A stretch of 64,000 nt of DNA from Bacteroidetes bacterium UBA1941 (GCA_002336805.1 DDEZ01000007.1:62001-126000), one strand, 5' to 3'. Counted from the stretch's first letter, positions 35,442 through 45,040 are shown. Notes: generated from the sequence alone by a model not told the origin. Numbers and translations are program-made.

Positions 35442-36521
35442 ATGGACAAGCTCGCTGGATTTCTCGCACCTATCCTGATTTACGCGTTTATTTTTTTGCT
35501 GAATGCGGCTGTGCCCGGCCGCTGGGTCACAGGCTATGCCACACGCACCGGCACGGATGAGAAACTCCGCTACCGGCTCAATGGTATCCAGGTCCTCTTT
35601 ATCACAGTGGCCTGCTGGGCGGTGGTCTGCTATATGGGCTGGCTCCCCTGGGACTGGCTCTACACCTATAGATGGGAGGGGCTGGCAGGAGCTATATCAT
35701 TCGGGTTGGTATTTGCCGCAGCTATCGTAGTGCCGCATCCGGCAGTGAAAAACAATTTCCTTGCGGACTTCTATCTGGGCCGGCTGGAAAATCCGCAGCT
35801 GTGGGGTGGTCGGATCGATGCCAAGATGTGGCTCTACCTGATCGGCGCCATCATGCTCGAGCTGAACGTATTGAGCTTTGCCGCTCATCACTATCTGCTC
35901 TATGGTGCAGAGGCTTCGACCGGCATCTACCTGTGCGCCGGATTGCTGACCTATTTTGTCGTAGACTATCTCACTTTTGAGGAGGTACACCTGTATACGT
36001 ATGATCTCTTTGCAGAGCGGGTAGGTTTCAAACTGGGCTGGGGCTGCATTGCCTTCTATCCATATTTCTATGCCATCCCTCTTTGGGCTACAGTATCGCT
36101 GCCGCCTGCACATTCGTCCGTAGCCTATCTGGTCTTTGCCGCATTCATATTCTTCTCCGGCTGGAGCATATCCCGTGGCGCCAACCTGCAGAAATACCAT
36201 TTCAAAAGAGATCCCCGCAAAGTGTTTCTCGGCATCAGCCCTGAGTCGATCACAGACGGCAGGCGCACCCTGCTGGTCAACGGCTTCTGGGGCCTGAGCC
36301 GCCACATCAACTACCTCGGCGAGATACTCATGGCTACAGGCATCGTGCTTGCCGCCGGGCATCCGCTTTGCATCTGGCCCTGGTTATATCCTTTGTATTA
36401 TGTAGTGCTTTTATTCCCCCGCCAGATAGACGATGACAAGCGCTGCGCCGCCAAGTATGGTCCCCTCTGGGAGCAATATCTCAAGCGGGTCAGGTATCGC
36501 ATCATACCGTATATTTATTGA
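35442..36521 (+). CDS. ERG4/ERG24-family sterol-reductase-like membrane protein
   Basis: A 359-aa polytopic protein with about 8-9 membrane segments. The N-terminus (RYRLNGIQVLFITV) and the C-terminal NADPH-binding-like block (TLLVNGFWGLSRHINYLGE, PRQIDDDKRCAAKYGPLWEQ, ending YRIIPYIY) are the signatures of the delta-14/delta-24(28) sterol reductase family, also seen in lamin B receptor. In sterol makers these enzymes reduce ring or side-chain double bonds. No other sterol or hopanoid gene is near, so the substrate here is unknown. It starts 44 bp after the amidohydrolase gene, possibly in the same transcript. Confidence 0.85.
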   Translation: MDKLAGFLAPILIYAFIFLLNAAVPGRWVTGYATRTGTDEKLRYRLNGIQVLFITVACWAVVCYMGWLPWDWLYTYRWEGLAGAISFGLVFAAAIVVPHPAVKNNFLADFYLGRLENPQLWGGRIDAKMWLYLIGAIMLELNVLSFAAHHYLLYGAEASTGIYLCAGLLTYFVVDYLTFEEVHLYTYDLFAERVGFKLGWGCIAFYPYFYAIPLWATVSLPPAHSSVAYLVFAAFIFFSGWSISRGANLQKYHFKRDPRKVFLGISPESITDGRRTLLVNGFWGLSRHINYLGEILMATGIVLAAGHPLCIWPWLYPLYYVVLLFPRQIDDDKRCAAKYGPLWEQYLKRVRYRIIPYIY

Positions 36522-36570
36522 GTTCCTGCTTTTGCGATTTTACTCTACTGAGCAGGCAGGATGTGAGTGA

Positions 36571-37368
36571 CTATAACCTATACATCTGCCTCGTATTATC
36601 TCCCATGATAGTGACGGCAGATCGGCGCGGCATCAGCCGCTGCATGAGGAAGCTCGCGAGCTTATTGCCTGTACCGGTGATGAAAGAAGGCGTGGTACCC
36701 AGCCTGCGGAGACATTCGCTCACTACCTCGTCAGGGCTTTGCACAGGGGGAGCGAAGATGCTGGTCTTCTGAGGTTTCGTTTCGATATAGTTGGGGGTCG
36801 AGGTAGCTCCCGCGCAGCAGGCTATCACATCTACCCCCCGTTCGCGCCACTCATACCACAGACTCTCGGCCAGCACCCGGTCAAAGGCCTTGCTCGCTGC
36901 ATAGGCAGCCAGGAACCCGCTGCCCTGGAATCCCGCCAGCGAGGCCATCAGTATCACAGCGCCCCTGCCGCGCTGTAGCATCTGCTCCCCGAGCAGTTGG
37001 GTGAGTAGCATGGGCGTGATCATATTGGCGTGGGCGAGTTGTGTATGCTGTGCGATCGTATTTTTCTCAAAAGGGCCGATATAGGATAGTGCAGCGTTAT
37101 AGACCAGTACATCTATCTCACTGCCGCTGGTAGCAGCGGCCAGGTGCTGAGCAGCCTGCGGATCGGCAAGGTCGCAGGTGATACAATCTACGGCTATACC
37201 ATATTGTTCACGGAGTACGGCCGCCAGCTTCTCCAGAGGCTCCGGCCGTCGGGCTACGAGTATCAGATTGATGCCGGCAGCGGCGAGCTGTGTGGCAAAG
37301 GCTGCCCCTATGCCTTCCGATGCTCCTGCTATGAGCGCAAGTGTACCATATTTCTCTTTCCACGTCAT
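36571..37368 (-). CDS. Short-chain dehydrogenase/reductase
   Basis: A 265-aa NAD(P)-dependent oxidoreductase of the classical SDR family. I start it at 37368 (MTWKEKYGTLALIAGASEGIG); the 29 extra codons upstream are low quality and would overlap the neighbouring gene. Visible features are the cofactor motif GASEGIG, the NAAL motif (YNAALSYIGPF), the catalytic Ser in MASLAGFQG and Tyr-Lys in YAASK. Substrate unknown. It follows the DUF2279 gene on the same strand with 86 bp between. Confidence 0.92.
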   Translation of the reverse strand: MTWKEKYGTLALIAGASEGIGAAFATQLAAAGINLILVARRPEPLEKLAAVLREQYGIAVDCITCDLADPQAAQHLAAATSGSEIDVLVYNAALSYIGPFEKNTIAQHTQLAHANMITPMLLTQLLGEQMLQRGRGAVILMASLAGFQGSGFLAAYAASKAFDRVLAESLWYEWRERGVDVIACCAGATSTPNYIETKPQKTSIFAPPVQSPDEVVSECLRRLGTTPSFITGTGNKLASFLMQRLMPRRSAVTIMGDNTRQMYRL

Positions 37369-37454
37369 ATTCGAATGTACAGATTTACCCTGCGAGAATT
37401 GCTTCTTCATTTCTTTAATGCATAAAACAGAAAGGGTACGCTTCATGGCGTTCA

Positions 37455-38435
37455 CTACTCCTCCCTACCCCATCCATTCGGATTTGGATTGACTACTTTA
37501 TCTGCTTCCCATTTGTACTGATAGCGCGGGAATGGTACCTTGAAGATGTTCATCATCTTAAAAACTGCAAGCTCTGCCTTGCTGCCGTTGCTTAGCTTAG
37601 GCAGGTCTGCATCCAGTGAGAAATTTAATACGCGGAGGCGTGGCAGGTCTGTGCGGTCGTGCTTGTTGCCGTCTTTATCAGTCCACTTATTTTCAAACCC
37701 TCCGTACAGGTTTTCCGCACTGTATCCTATAGAGTAGCAGAGCCAATCGGGATACATGCCGGGGTAAAACTTAGAAGGATTGACAGAGGCCCACAGCGTG
37801 ATATGATTGTAATCTTTCAGCCTGCGGCCTATACTATCAGTACCAAAAAGTTCTTCAGACCGCTCACCCAGTTCCCCTTTTGGATAGTCGCCACCTTCGT
37901 ATGAGGACTTTAGCATGATGCGCTGCTCCTCCCACATCCAGTACTGCGAGGCAGCTATGAAGGCTCCTGTGAAGTTGGCGCCCAGATCGCTGTATGAGGC
38001 CCCCCACTTAGACGAGTATCCATCCATGATCTCTATAGAGCTTTGGATAGAGATGCCGAGCATAGCAGCTATCACAGCGGACTGTTTATTGCTCAGTCCA
38101 CAGTAGCGCAGCAGCTCGTAGCCCCACACTGTCTGAAAGTACCCTCCATAGATATGCCCGGCTTTGTCTATCTGGTTCCACTCCTTGCGGTCATCAAACC
38201 AGTGGAACTTATTTAGCCTCGCCTTCTTGTACCAGAAGAAATACAGCCCTGTGACAGAGATGGCATACAGGCCGACTATCGTATATCCTAGCGCCTTGAT
38301 ACGCCCTCGGTCGGGCACAGGTGAGCGGTCCCATATGGTCAGCGGCGCACCCTCGGGTCGCGGTGGCTCAGGCGGGGCCTTGCGGATATAGTCACGCCAG
38401 AAGATGTATAGTATCAGGACTAGAAGGAGGATCAC
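37455..38435 (-). CDS. DUF2279 family membrane-associated protein
   Basis: A 326-aa protein. The start is a GTG at 38435, giving an immediate hydrophobic segment (ILLLVLILYIFW). A second segment lies at ~50-70 (LGYTIVGLYAISVTGLYFFWY). The DUF2279 core follows: WNQIDKAGHIYGGYFQTVWG, SVQSSIEI-like SIQSSIEIMDGYSSKWGASYSDLGANFTG split over two helices, then a soluble C-terminal half of ~170 residues rich in aromatic residues. Family function is unknown; members are predicted envelope proteins. It is followed by the SDR gene. Confidence 0.8.
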   Translation of the reverse strand: MILLLVLILYIFWRDYIRKAPPEPPRPEGAPLTIWDRSPVPDRGRIKALGYTIVGLYAISVTGLYFFWYKKARLNKFHWFDDRKEWNQIDKAGHIYGGYFQTVWGYELLRYCGLSNKQSAVIAAMLGISIQSSIEIMDGYSSKWGASYSDLGANFTGAFIAASQYWMWEEQRIMLKSSYEGGDYPKGELGERSEELFGTDSIGRRLKDYNHITLWASVNPSKFYPGMYPDWLCYSIGYSAENLYGGFENKWTDKDGNKHDRTDLPRLRVLNFSLDADLPKLSNGSKAELAVFKMMNIFKVPFPRYQYKWEADKVVNPNPNGWGREE

Positions 38436-38480
38436 CCGGTTTGATTTGTACGGTCAGCGATGGTGCAAATTACACATTCC

Positions 38481-39725
38481 TCATATCTCTTCCAGATAGT
38501 TGAGGTCTTTGCTAAAGGTCTCATCCATATAGTACAGCGCGATGAGCGGTATAGCAATGATAAAGACAGCCAGTATCTCTGCACTCACCAGCTTGTCAAA
38601 GTGACCATAGAGCCAGGCAAATATCAATGAGATAGGGGTAAGCGAGGCACGTATCAGGTTGGGTACTGTAGTAGCTACTGTCGCACGGATATTGGTACCA
38701 AACTGCTCTGCAGAGTTGGTAATGACCACTGCCCAGAAGCCGGTACCGATCCCTGTCACTACCATCGCTGCATAGAAGTAGGTGGCGCTGCAGCCATGTG
38801 CGGTGAAGTACATCACGAATCCAATGGCTGTCAATATCAGGAACCAGAAGATAGCCTTGCGCCGACTACGCATATACTGGCTCATCCAGCTGCACAGCAG
38901 GTTGCCCACGGTGATGCCCGCATAGGTATACATGATAGCAAAGCCGGGGTCTATCGCACCCTGTATATCCAGCAGGTCCTTAGACCCAAAGGTAGGAGAG
39001 AATGTGACGAGGATACCTACAGCAAACCAGGTAGGGATTCCCACCAGTATACAGCGGAGGTATTTCAGAAAAGTATCCCAATGGGTGAAGAGCCTGAGAA
39101 AGTTTCCTCTGTCTACCTTCTGCTCTATCATATCCTTGAATAAACCAGACTCATATACTCCTATCCGCAGCAGCAGCAGTGCCAGCCCCAGCGCACCACC
39201 CAGAAAGTAGCAATAGCGCCAGTCATCCAGCACATGGCTGATCACTCCGGCAAAGACAGCACCCGATACACCTACTACGCCGACTATCATCGTACCATAG
39301 CCACGATGCTCTGTAGGCAGTGACTCTGATACGAGCGTGATGCCCGCACCGAGCTCTCCTGCCAGGCCAAAACCCGCTATGAAACGCAGCACTTCATATT
39401 GTGTCAGGTCAGTGATAAAGCCGTTGGCGATATTAGCCAGGGAGTAGAGTATGATGGAGCCGAAGAGTACGGACAGTCGTCCGCGCTTGTCTCCCAGCAT
39501 GCCCCAGAAGATACCCCCCACCAGCATCCCTATCATCTGGATATTGATCAAGAGCAGGCCATACTGGTCGGCCTCAGCCTTGCTATAGCCCAGAGAGGTG
39601 AGGCTGCGCACCCGCACGATGCTAAAGAGCAGCAAATCATAGATGTCTACAAAGTAGCCGAGCGCTGCCACTATCACTACGGGAGTGAAGATAGCAGCTA
39701 GCCTGACGCGGGAGGTCTCAGTCAT
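38481..39725 (-). CDS. Major facilitator superfamily transporter
   Basis: A 414-aa inner-membrane protein with 12 predicted helices. The loop between helices 2 and 3 has GMLGDKRGRLSVLFGS (the MFS A-motif G-x-x-x-D-R/K-x-G-R), and RFIAGFGLAGELGAGITLVSESL with PTEHRG marks the metabolite:H+ symporter (sugar/aromatic or organic acid) branch. The centre has a cytoplasmic loop (EQKVDRGNFLRLFTHWD). The substrate cannot be deduced. It has its own likely promoter at 39749-39779. Confidence 0.9.
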   Translation of the reverse strand: MTETSRVRLAAIFTPVVIVAALGYFVDIYDLLLFSIVRVRSLTSLGYSKAEADQYGLLLINIQMIGMLVGGIFWGMLGDKRGRLSVLFGSIILYSLANIANGFITDLTQYEVLRFIAGFGLAGELGAGITLVSESLPTEHRGYGTMIVGVVGVSGAVFAGVISHVLDDWRYCYFLGGALGLALLLLRIGVYESGLFKDMIEQKVDRGNFLRLFTHWDTFLKYLRCILVGIPTWFAVGILVTFSPTFGSKDLLDIQGAIDPGFAIMYTYAGITVGNLLCSWMSQYMRSRRKAIFWFLILTAIGFVMYFTAHGCSATYFYAAMVVTGIGTGFWAVVITNSAEQFGTNIRATVATTVPNLIRASLTPISLIFAWLYGHFDKLVSAEILAVFIIAIPLIALYYMDETFSKDLNYLEEI

Positions 39726-39748
39726 AGTGACAAGTTAGGTTGACAATA

Positions 39749-39779
39749 CAAACCTAAGATGAAAAGATTCTGTGATAAA
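39749..39779 (-). promoter_or_regulatory. Probable Bacteroidota promoter of the MFS gene
   Basis: Read leftward: TTTA (39776-39779), 19 nt, TAGGTTTG (39749-39756), then the ATG at 39725. The -7 box fits TAnnTTTG exactly; the -33 box differs from TTTG by one base. Confidence 0.5.
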
Positions 39780-39796
39780 GAGAAGCGATCCGGTTC

Positions 39797-40855
39797 TCAG
39801 GACTTTGATGCCTGGAGATGGTAGTAGATGAAGGTAGTATTAGTTAGTAGCAGCATAGCACCGGCCTGATGCAGTACTCCCCAGAAGACAGGCACATGGC
39901 CCACGCAGTGCAAGACGGTAATGACACCTATAGTAGCTTGCAGCAATACTGCCAGTGGGAAGAGCTTTACCCCGGTATTAAAAACTCTGTCTCTCGATAG
40001 ACCGCGAAGCTGAAAGAAAAACCAGATAATGACTATAACAAGAATATATGCCGTGCATCTATGGACAAACTGTATGAGCGTCTGCTCCCAGTGAGCGCCA
40101 GCATCATAATACAGGATGCCCTCCCATCTCACAGGCATAGAGGTCAGCGCAGATGGCACCCACTGCCCATTCATATCAGGCCAGGTAGGATAGGCCAGAC
40201 CAGCCTTAGTGCCAGACAAAATACCACCCAGAAAGAGTTGGATAAATAACAAGATCATCACCGCGAGTGCCATTCGCTTTTGCTTAGGCGCATAGATGCC
40301 GTAGTCTTTCCTGTCACGCATGACATAGAGTGTCAGCCAGACCAGATTGGCCAGTATGATGAGTGCCGTGGTGAGGTGTATGGATAATTTTATAGGAGAG
40401 ACATATGGTCTATCCTCCAGGCCACTCGCCACCATGATCCAGCCCAGCGTAGCGATCAGCACTCCCCATATCAATGTAAAAGCAAGTCTTAATGCGAGAT
40501 CCTTATTGACCCAACCCTTTAAGACAAAGATCCCGAGACCGATAAAAAAAACAAATCCTATGAGACGGGCATTATTGCGGTGAAAGAACTCCCAGAAGTA
40601 GATGAACTTAAACTCACTGAGGCTCATATCCTGATTGATCTGCTGGTACTGCGGGGTCTGCTGGTACTTTGTAAACTCTACCGCCCAACTAGACTCCGTG
40701 AGAGGAGGGATGGCTCCCACTACTATATCCCATTTTGTAATCGAGAGACCTGATCCGGTCAGGCGCGTCACGCCGCCTATGATCACCTGCGCAAATACCA
40801 TGATACAACCTGCTATAAGCCAGAGACCGATCCATTTGCGCGCTGAGGGAGACAT
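39797..40855 (-). CDS. ctaA: Heme A synthase, COX15/CtaA type
   Basis: A 352-aa inner-membrane protein with eight helices that oxidises heme O to heme A for terminal oxidases. The start at 40855 (MSPSARKWIGLWLIAG) is preferred; the 44 upstream codons are unlike the family and overlap the promoter. Signatures are GGVTRLTGSGLSITKWDIV, the EFFHRNNARLIG motif, and heme-ligand His residues in LSIHLTTALI, FVHRCTAYIL and VLHQAGAMLLL. No cytochrome oxidase gene is adjacent. Confidence 0.94.
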   Translation of the reverse strand: MSPSARKWIGLWLIAGCIMVFAQVIIGGVTRLTGSGLSITKWDIVVGAIPPLTESSWAVEFTKYQQTPQYQQINQDMSLSEFKFIYFWEFFHRNNARLIGFVFFIGLGIFVLKGWVNKDLALRLAFTLIWGVLIATLGWIMVASGLEDRPYVSPIKLSIHLTTALIILANLVWLTLYVMRDRKDYGIYAPKQKRMALAVMILLFIQLFLGGILSGTKAGLAYPTWPDMNGQWVPSALTSMPVRWEGILYYDAGAHWEQTLIQFVHRCTAYILVIVIIWFFFQLRGLSRDRVFNTGVKLFPLAVLLQATIGVITVLHCVGHVPVFWGVLHQAGAMLLLTNTTFIYYHLQASKS

Positions 40856-40874
40856 GATGTTGATTTGACGGGGC

Positions 40875-40905
40875 AAACATAGTATAGCACTGCCATAGAT
40901 AAAAG
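40875..40905 (-). promoter_or_regulatory. Probable Bacteroidota promoter of the heme A synthase gene
   Basis: Read leftward: a TTT-containing -33 region (40901-40905), about 18-19 nt, then TATGTTTG (40875-40882), an exact TAnnTTTG, 20 bp upstream of the ATG at 40855. Confidence 0.5.
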
Positions 40906-40970
40906 TGTAAGAAGAGAATTGTGCATCACACATGAGGAATGGCCTACGAAGCAGCTGTGACAGGGTATAA

Positions 40971-41001
40971 ATAAAAAGGCCACTCACGGAGAGTGGCCTT
41001 T
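40971..41001 (-). terminator. Intrinsic terminator after the OmpA-family gene
   Basis: An 11-bp perfect stem (AAAGGCCACTC at 40975-40985 with GAGTGGCCTTT at 40991-41001) with a 5-nt loop. Read leftward it ends in TTTTTATTTAT, 19 bp after the stop of the OmpA-family gene. Confidence 0.88.
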
Positions 41002-41019
41002 GATATCATGAGTGTGATC

Positions 41020-43023
41020 TTACTTGTTAGATCCGGCCTTGAGGCCTGGATGTGGTGCAGGTGGATTGTTCTCACCCTTCTCACCATCTGCGGCATAGCC
41101 GAACTCAACCCGGCGGGCAGTCTTGCGCTCAGCCGGAGTCTTGGCGGCATTAGACTTCTTGCCACCCTGATACTTCACTATGAAGCGGTCACGGGAGATA
41201 CCATATTTCTCCACCAGGTAGTCCACTACAGAGGTAGCACGGTTATAGGCCAGCTGCTCGTTGTATTTCTGATCATTGCGAGACTCGTCTACGCCTGTCA
41301 CGATCATCTTCACATCTGGGCACATCTGGAGCTTCTCAGCTACCTGGTGCAGTGCACTCTGGTAGGCAGGATCTATGAAGTATTTGTCTTCATCAAAGTA
41401 AACACCAGGCATCTCTACCTTAGAGCAGTCAAATGCGCCACGGTTCCTGCGGCCACCCTTGCCACCGGCGCCACCGCCTGCGAGGGCATTGTCACCGAAA
41501 AGGCCTGAGGTATCATTGTCACAGCATGGGCTAGGTGGTATTTGCGCCACACCGTTGGCATCGATAGGATAGCCCGGCGCGGAGAATGGCTCCTTGTCAT
41601 CACAATCAGGTATACCATCCTTATCGCTATCCAGCACTACGCCTTTCACGTCTACAGGGCAGCCCTTCTTGGTATTAGGCTCCTTGTCCAGCTTGTCCGG
41701 CACACCGTCTTCGTCTGTATCCTTCAGGATGTCATTTGCAATCTTATCTGGATTAGCATCGCTGATCTTCTTGTAGGCAAAGTCCATCGGGTTCAGCCAG
41801 TACAGAGGCTCTGTACGGTTCTTGCCCAGATGGATACGTACGTGCACCATGCTGGCCAGATAGTGGTCGTAGTGCGGCGTCAGGCCGCCACCGAGATCAT
41901 CCGCCTGAAAGTTTACCCCATCGAGGTTACTATTGCTATTGAAGATAAAATTCTCCTCCAGTCCCAGTGTCACCCACTTAGATACGTGGAAGTCTATACC
42001 TACACCCACATTGAAGTCAGGAACAATATAGTAGTGGCCCACATTCAGGCTTCCTTTGATAGGATTCTTAGATTCCACTACATAGTTTCCTTGCAGTATC
42101 TTGTCCAGGTCAGCGTTGATGGCCTTATTAATGTCCTTCTGAGATGCGTTATTGGCTTTCAGGTTATTGAAGTCTGCCACTGCAGCAGAGAAGTCATAGA
42201 TCTGTCCGTTCTTGTCGAGCATATCCATCTGGGTACGGTACATGTGCGCACCTACACCGGCTATGAGGTTTACATTGACCAGATTGCGTTCTCTATGGAA
42301 CAGGATATTCCCTAGGTTGACCAGACCCTCTATACGTACAGAGTGGGTAGTCGTACGATAGTTGCGAAAGATAGTTTTCTCTGCTACTGTGTTTGTACCA
42401 GGTATTGTATAATAGTTGGCAGCGCTGTTTGTACCCTTCCCGTTAAGGTTATTGTCATGGGCCACATCAAAGCGGGGCTGCAGCTCACGAGCCTTGTCCC
42501 AGCCGAAAAGATAAGAACCGCGCAGTGAAAAGAAGTAGTTGATCGCCTTGCGCACGCCTATACCTCCGCCCCAGCCTTTGGTCCAGTCTGGCTTGATATC
42601 ACCTTGTATCACAAATGAACCTCCGAAAATGTCCAGCTCCCACTGATCTTTAGGACGGGCAGGGTAGCGGTATTTATTTTGCAGGTATGCTTTCTGTTGC
42701 TCTTCTTTCTTCTTAAATCCCTTCTGATATACGGCAGAGTCCAGATCATAGCGAGGCATGAGCGGTGTGCTGATCTTTTTGCGGTCATAGAAGTTATAAT
42801 CCTTCGACTCCATGTCCGGCTTCATATACTCGGTCTGGTTCTGGGAATCTTTACTTCCTTTAGACTTGCCTTCTTTATTTTCAGTGGAATCGGCAGACAG
42901 CATTTGTCCATTACTCAGCGCGGGGCCATCTGTCAGAGAGATGGCGGCCAGGCTCCTGGTAGAGCATACAAAAGACGAAACGACCAGGGCTGTGGTGAGT
43001 AGAAGAGGAAAATGTTTCTTCAT
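41020..43023 (-). CDS. OmpA-family outer-membrane protein with TSP3 repeats
   Basis: A 667-aa protein. A signal sequence (LLLTTALVVSSFVCSTRSLAA) is followed by a Ser/Lys/Glu linker and a region (~105-420) likely to form an outer-membrane beta-barrel (ELDIFGGSFVIQGDIKPD, GGIGVRKAINYFFSLRGSYLFG). Residues ~435-510 hold acidic calcium-binding TSP3-like repeats (DTDEDGVPDKLDKEP, DSDKDGIPDCDDKEP). The C-terminus (~545-645) is an OmpA peptidoglycan-binding domain (VYFDEDKYFIDP, YNEQLAYNRATSVVDYLVEK, ERKTARRVEFGY). It should tie the outer membrane to the cell wall. A perfect TTTG-N19-TAnnTTTG promoter precedes it and a terminator follows: a single-gene unit. Confidence 0.92.
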   Translation of the reverse strand: MKKHFPLLLTTALVVSSFVCSTRSLAAISLTDGPALSNGQMLSADSTENKEGKSKGSKDSQNQTEYMKPDMESKDYNFYDRKKISTPLMPRYDLDSAVYQKGFKKKEEQQKAYLQNKYRYPARPKDQWELDIFGGSFVIQGDIKPDWTKGWGGGIGVRKAINYFFSLRGSYLFGWDKARELQPRFDVAHDNNLNGKGTNSAANYYTIPGTNTVAEKTIFRNYRTTTHSVRIEGLVNLGNILFHRERNLVNVNLIAGVGAHMYRTQMDMLDKNGQIYDFSAAVADFNNLKANNASQKDINKAINADLDKILQGNYVVESKNPIKGSLNVGHYYIVPDFNVGVGIDFHVSKWVTLGLEENFIFNSNSNLDGVNFQADDLGGGLTPHYDHYLASMVHVRIHLGKNRTEPLYWLNPMDFAYKKISDANPDKIANDILKDTDEDGVPDKLDKEPNTKKGCPVDVKGVVLDSDKDGIPDCDDKEPFSAPGYPIDANGVAQIPPSPCCDNDTSGLFGDNALAGGGAGGKGGRRNRGAFDCSKVEMPGVYFDEDKYFIDPAYQSALHQVAEKLQMCPDVKMIVTGVDESRNDQKYNEQLAYNRATSVVDYLVEKYGISRDRFIVKYQGGKKSNAAKTPAERKTARRVEFGYAADGEKGENNPPAPHPGLKAGSNK

Positions 43024-43056
43024 AAGACGGGCCGGTTGGTTTGGTTGATAAGTCTA

Positions 43057-43087
43057 CAAACTTAGGTTAATTCTCTTAAAAGTCAAA
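43057..43087 (-). promoter_or_regulatory. Consensus Bacteroidota promoter of the OmpA-family gene
   Basis: Read leftward: TTTG (43084-43087), 19 nt, TAAGTTTG (43057-43064), then the ATG at 43023. Both boxes match the Bacteroidota consensus. The -33 box is itself part of a second TAAGTTTG copy (43084-43091), so transcription could also begin slightly further upstream. Confidence 0.75.
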
Positions 43088-43221
43088 CTTATAAACAAAA
43101 AATCCACATTTTGTACAATTCAGTTTACAATCTGATAATCACCCTAAACGTTTTTAGATACTGGCAATATAGGGTTAATCCCGATATTTTGCTACTTTTG
43201 CGCGCCTTTTAAAAAGCAAAT

Positions 43222-45018
43222 ATGAATATCAGAAATATAGCGATCATCGCTCACGTAGACCACGGCAAGACGACACTCGTGGATAAGATCATGCACCAAT
43301 GTGCCCTTTTCCGTGAGAACCAGCAGGCTGGTGAACTCATACTGGACAATAACGACCTGGAGCGTGAGCGTGGTATCACGATCCTGGCCAAGAATGTGTC
43401 AGTAGACTACAAAGGAGTCAAGATCAACATCATAGACACTCCGGGCCACGCCGACTTTGGCGGTGAGGTGGAGCGCGTACTCAATATGGCAGATGGCGTC
43501 CTGCTGCTGGTAGATGCCTTTGAAGGGCCGATGCCTCAGACCCGCTACGTACTGAGCAAGGCCATCGCGCTGGGCAAGAAGCCTATCGTGGTGATCAATA
43601 AGGTAGACAAGGAAAACTGCCGCCCTGAGGAGGTACAGGAGGGTGTATTTGAGCTGATGTTTAACCTCGGTGCTACAGAAGACCAGCTAAACTTCCCAAC
43701 AGTATATGGTGCGGCCAAGCGCGGCTGGATGGGTCCGGACTGGAAAAACCCAACTGAAGATGTAATATACCTGCTGGATCAGATCCTCGAGCATATCCCT
43801 GCTCCTCCGATAGTAGAAGGTACTACCCAGATGCAGATCACATCACTGGACTTCTCCAGCTTCATAGGCCGTATCGCGGTAGGCCGTGTAGCCCGTGGCA
43901 CAGTAGAGACCAATAAAGCGATCTCTCTGGTAAAGCGTGATGGCTCAGTAGTAAAGTCGAAGATCAAGGAACTATATACCTTCTCCGGCCTCGGCAAGCT
44001 GAAGGTAGACAAGGTAGAGTGCGGTGACATCTGCGCGGTAGCGGGTATCGAAGGATTCGATATCGGTGATACCATAGCTGATATAGAAAAGCCGGAAGGC
44101 CTCCCTCCTATCTCTATAGACGAGCCTACCATGAGTATGACCTTTACGGTCAATACGGGTCCGTTCTTTGGCAAGGAAGGTAAGTTTGTGACATCTCAGA
44201 AGATACGCGAGCGCCTGTACAAGGAGCTGGAGAAGAACCTCGCACTCCGTGTAGAGGATACTGCTACAGCTGATACCTTTATAGTATATGGCCGTGGTGT
44301 ACTGCACCTGGGTATCCTGATAGAGACCATGCGCCGCGAGGGCTATGAGCTCTGCATAGGCAACCCGCGTGTGATCATCAAGGAGATAGATGGCATGAAG
44401 TGCGAGCCTATAGAGGTACTCACCATAGATGCTCCGGAAGATGTAGCCGGCAAGTGTATCGAGCAGGTGTCTATGCGCAAGGGTATGATGACTACCATGG
44501 AGCCTAAGGGAGACCTGATGCACGTAGAGTTTGAGATACCATCACGTGGTATCATAGGCCTGCGTACCCAGATCCTGAACGTATCCGCTGGTGAGGCTAT
44601 CATGGGACACCGATTCAAGGGCTATGAGCCGTGGAAGGGTGAGATCCCTAACCGTATAGCTGGTGTGCTCGTCTCTATGGAGACCGGCAAGGCTGTAACA
44701 TATGCTATGGATAAGCTGGCTGACCGTGGCAAGTTCTTCCTGCCTAATGGTGACGACATATATGAAGGCCAGATAGTAGGTGAGCACATCCGCCCGGGAG
44801 ACCTGGTGGTGAATATCTCTAAGACCAAGCAGCTGACCAACTTCCGTGCCTCTGGTACAGATGAGAAGTCTAACCTGGCCCCTCCTACCATCATGAGCCT
44901 AGAGGAGTCTATGGAGTACATACAGGAGGACGAGTACGTAGAGGTGACGCCAAAGAGTATCCGCCTGCGCAAAATACTCCTGAAGGAGAACGACCGTAAG
45001 CGTGCTGGTAACAAGTAA
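43222..45018 (+). CDS. typA: Ribosome-associated GTPase TypA/BipA
   Basis: A 598-aa translational GTPase of the EF-G/LepA class that binds ribosomes and helps 50S assembly and stress adaptation. The G domain has AHVDHGKTTLVDKI (G1), RGITILAKN (G2), DTPGHADFGGEVERV (G3) and NKVD (G4). Domains II-III and the BipA-specific C-terminal domain follow (TRASGTDEKSN-like FRASGTDEKSNLAPP, SIRLRKILL at the end). Length is standard. A -7 box TACTTTTG (43193-43200) lies 21 bp before the ATG, and an intrinsic terminator follows. Confidence 0.97.
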   Translation: MNIRNIAIIAHVDHGKTTLVDKIMHQCALFRENQQAGELILDNNDLERERGITILAKNVSVDYKGVKINIIDTPGHADFGGEVERVLNMADGVLLLVDAFEGPMPQTRYVLSKAIALGKKPIVVINKVDKENCRPEEVQEGVFELMFNLGATEDQLNFPTVYGAAKRGWMGPDWKNPTEDVIYLLDQILEHIPAPPIVEGTTQMQITSLDFSSFIGRIAVGRVARGTVETNKAISLVKRDGSVVKSKIKELYTFSGLGKLKVDKVECGDICAVAGIEGFDIGDTIADIEKPEGLPPISIDEPTMSMTFTVNTGPFFGKEGKFVTSQKIRERLYKELEKNLALRVEDTATADTFIVYGRGVLHLGILIETMRREGYELCIGNPRVIIKEIDGMKCEPIEVLTIDAPEDVAGKCIEQVSMRKGMMTTMEPKGDLMHVEFEIPSRGIIGLRTQILNVSAGEAIMGHRFKGYEPWKGEIPNRIAGVLVSMETGKAVTYAMDKLADRGKFFLPNGDDIYEGQIVGEHIRPGDLVVNISKTKQLTNFRASGTDEKSNLAPPTIMSLEESMEYIQEDEYVEVTPKSIRLRKILLKENDRKRAGNK

Positions 45019-45040
45019 ACACAGCTACTTTTAACATATC

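Noticed and set aside
40856..40987. N-terminal extension of the heme A synthase by 44 codons
   Set aside because: The extension covers a TAnnTTTG promoter box and is unlike the family, whereas the ATG at 40855 gives the normal protein.
41542..42315. Rightward 257-aa frame opposite the OmpA-family gene
   Set aside because: Ile/Val/His-rich composition typical of reverse-complemented coding DNA; the leftward OmpA-family gene has promoter, signal peptide, domains and terminator.
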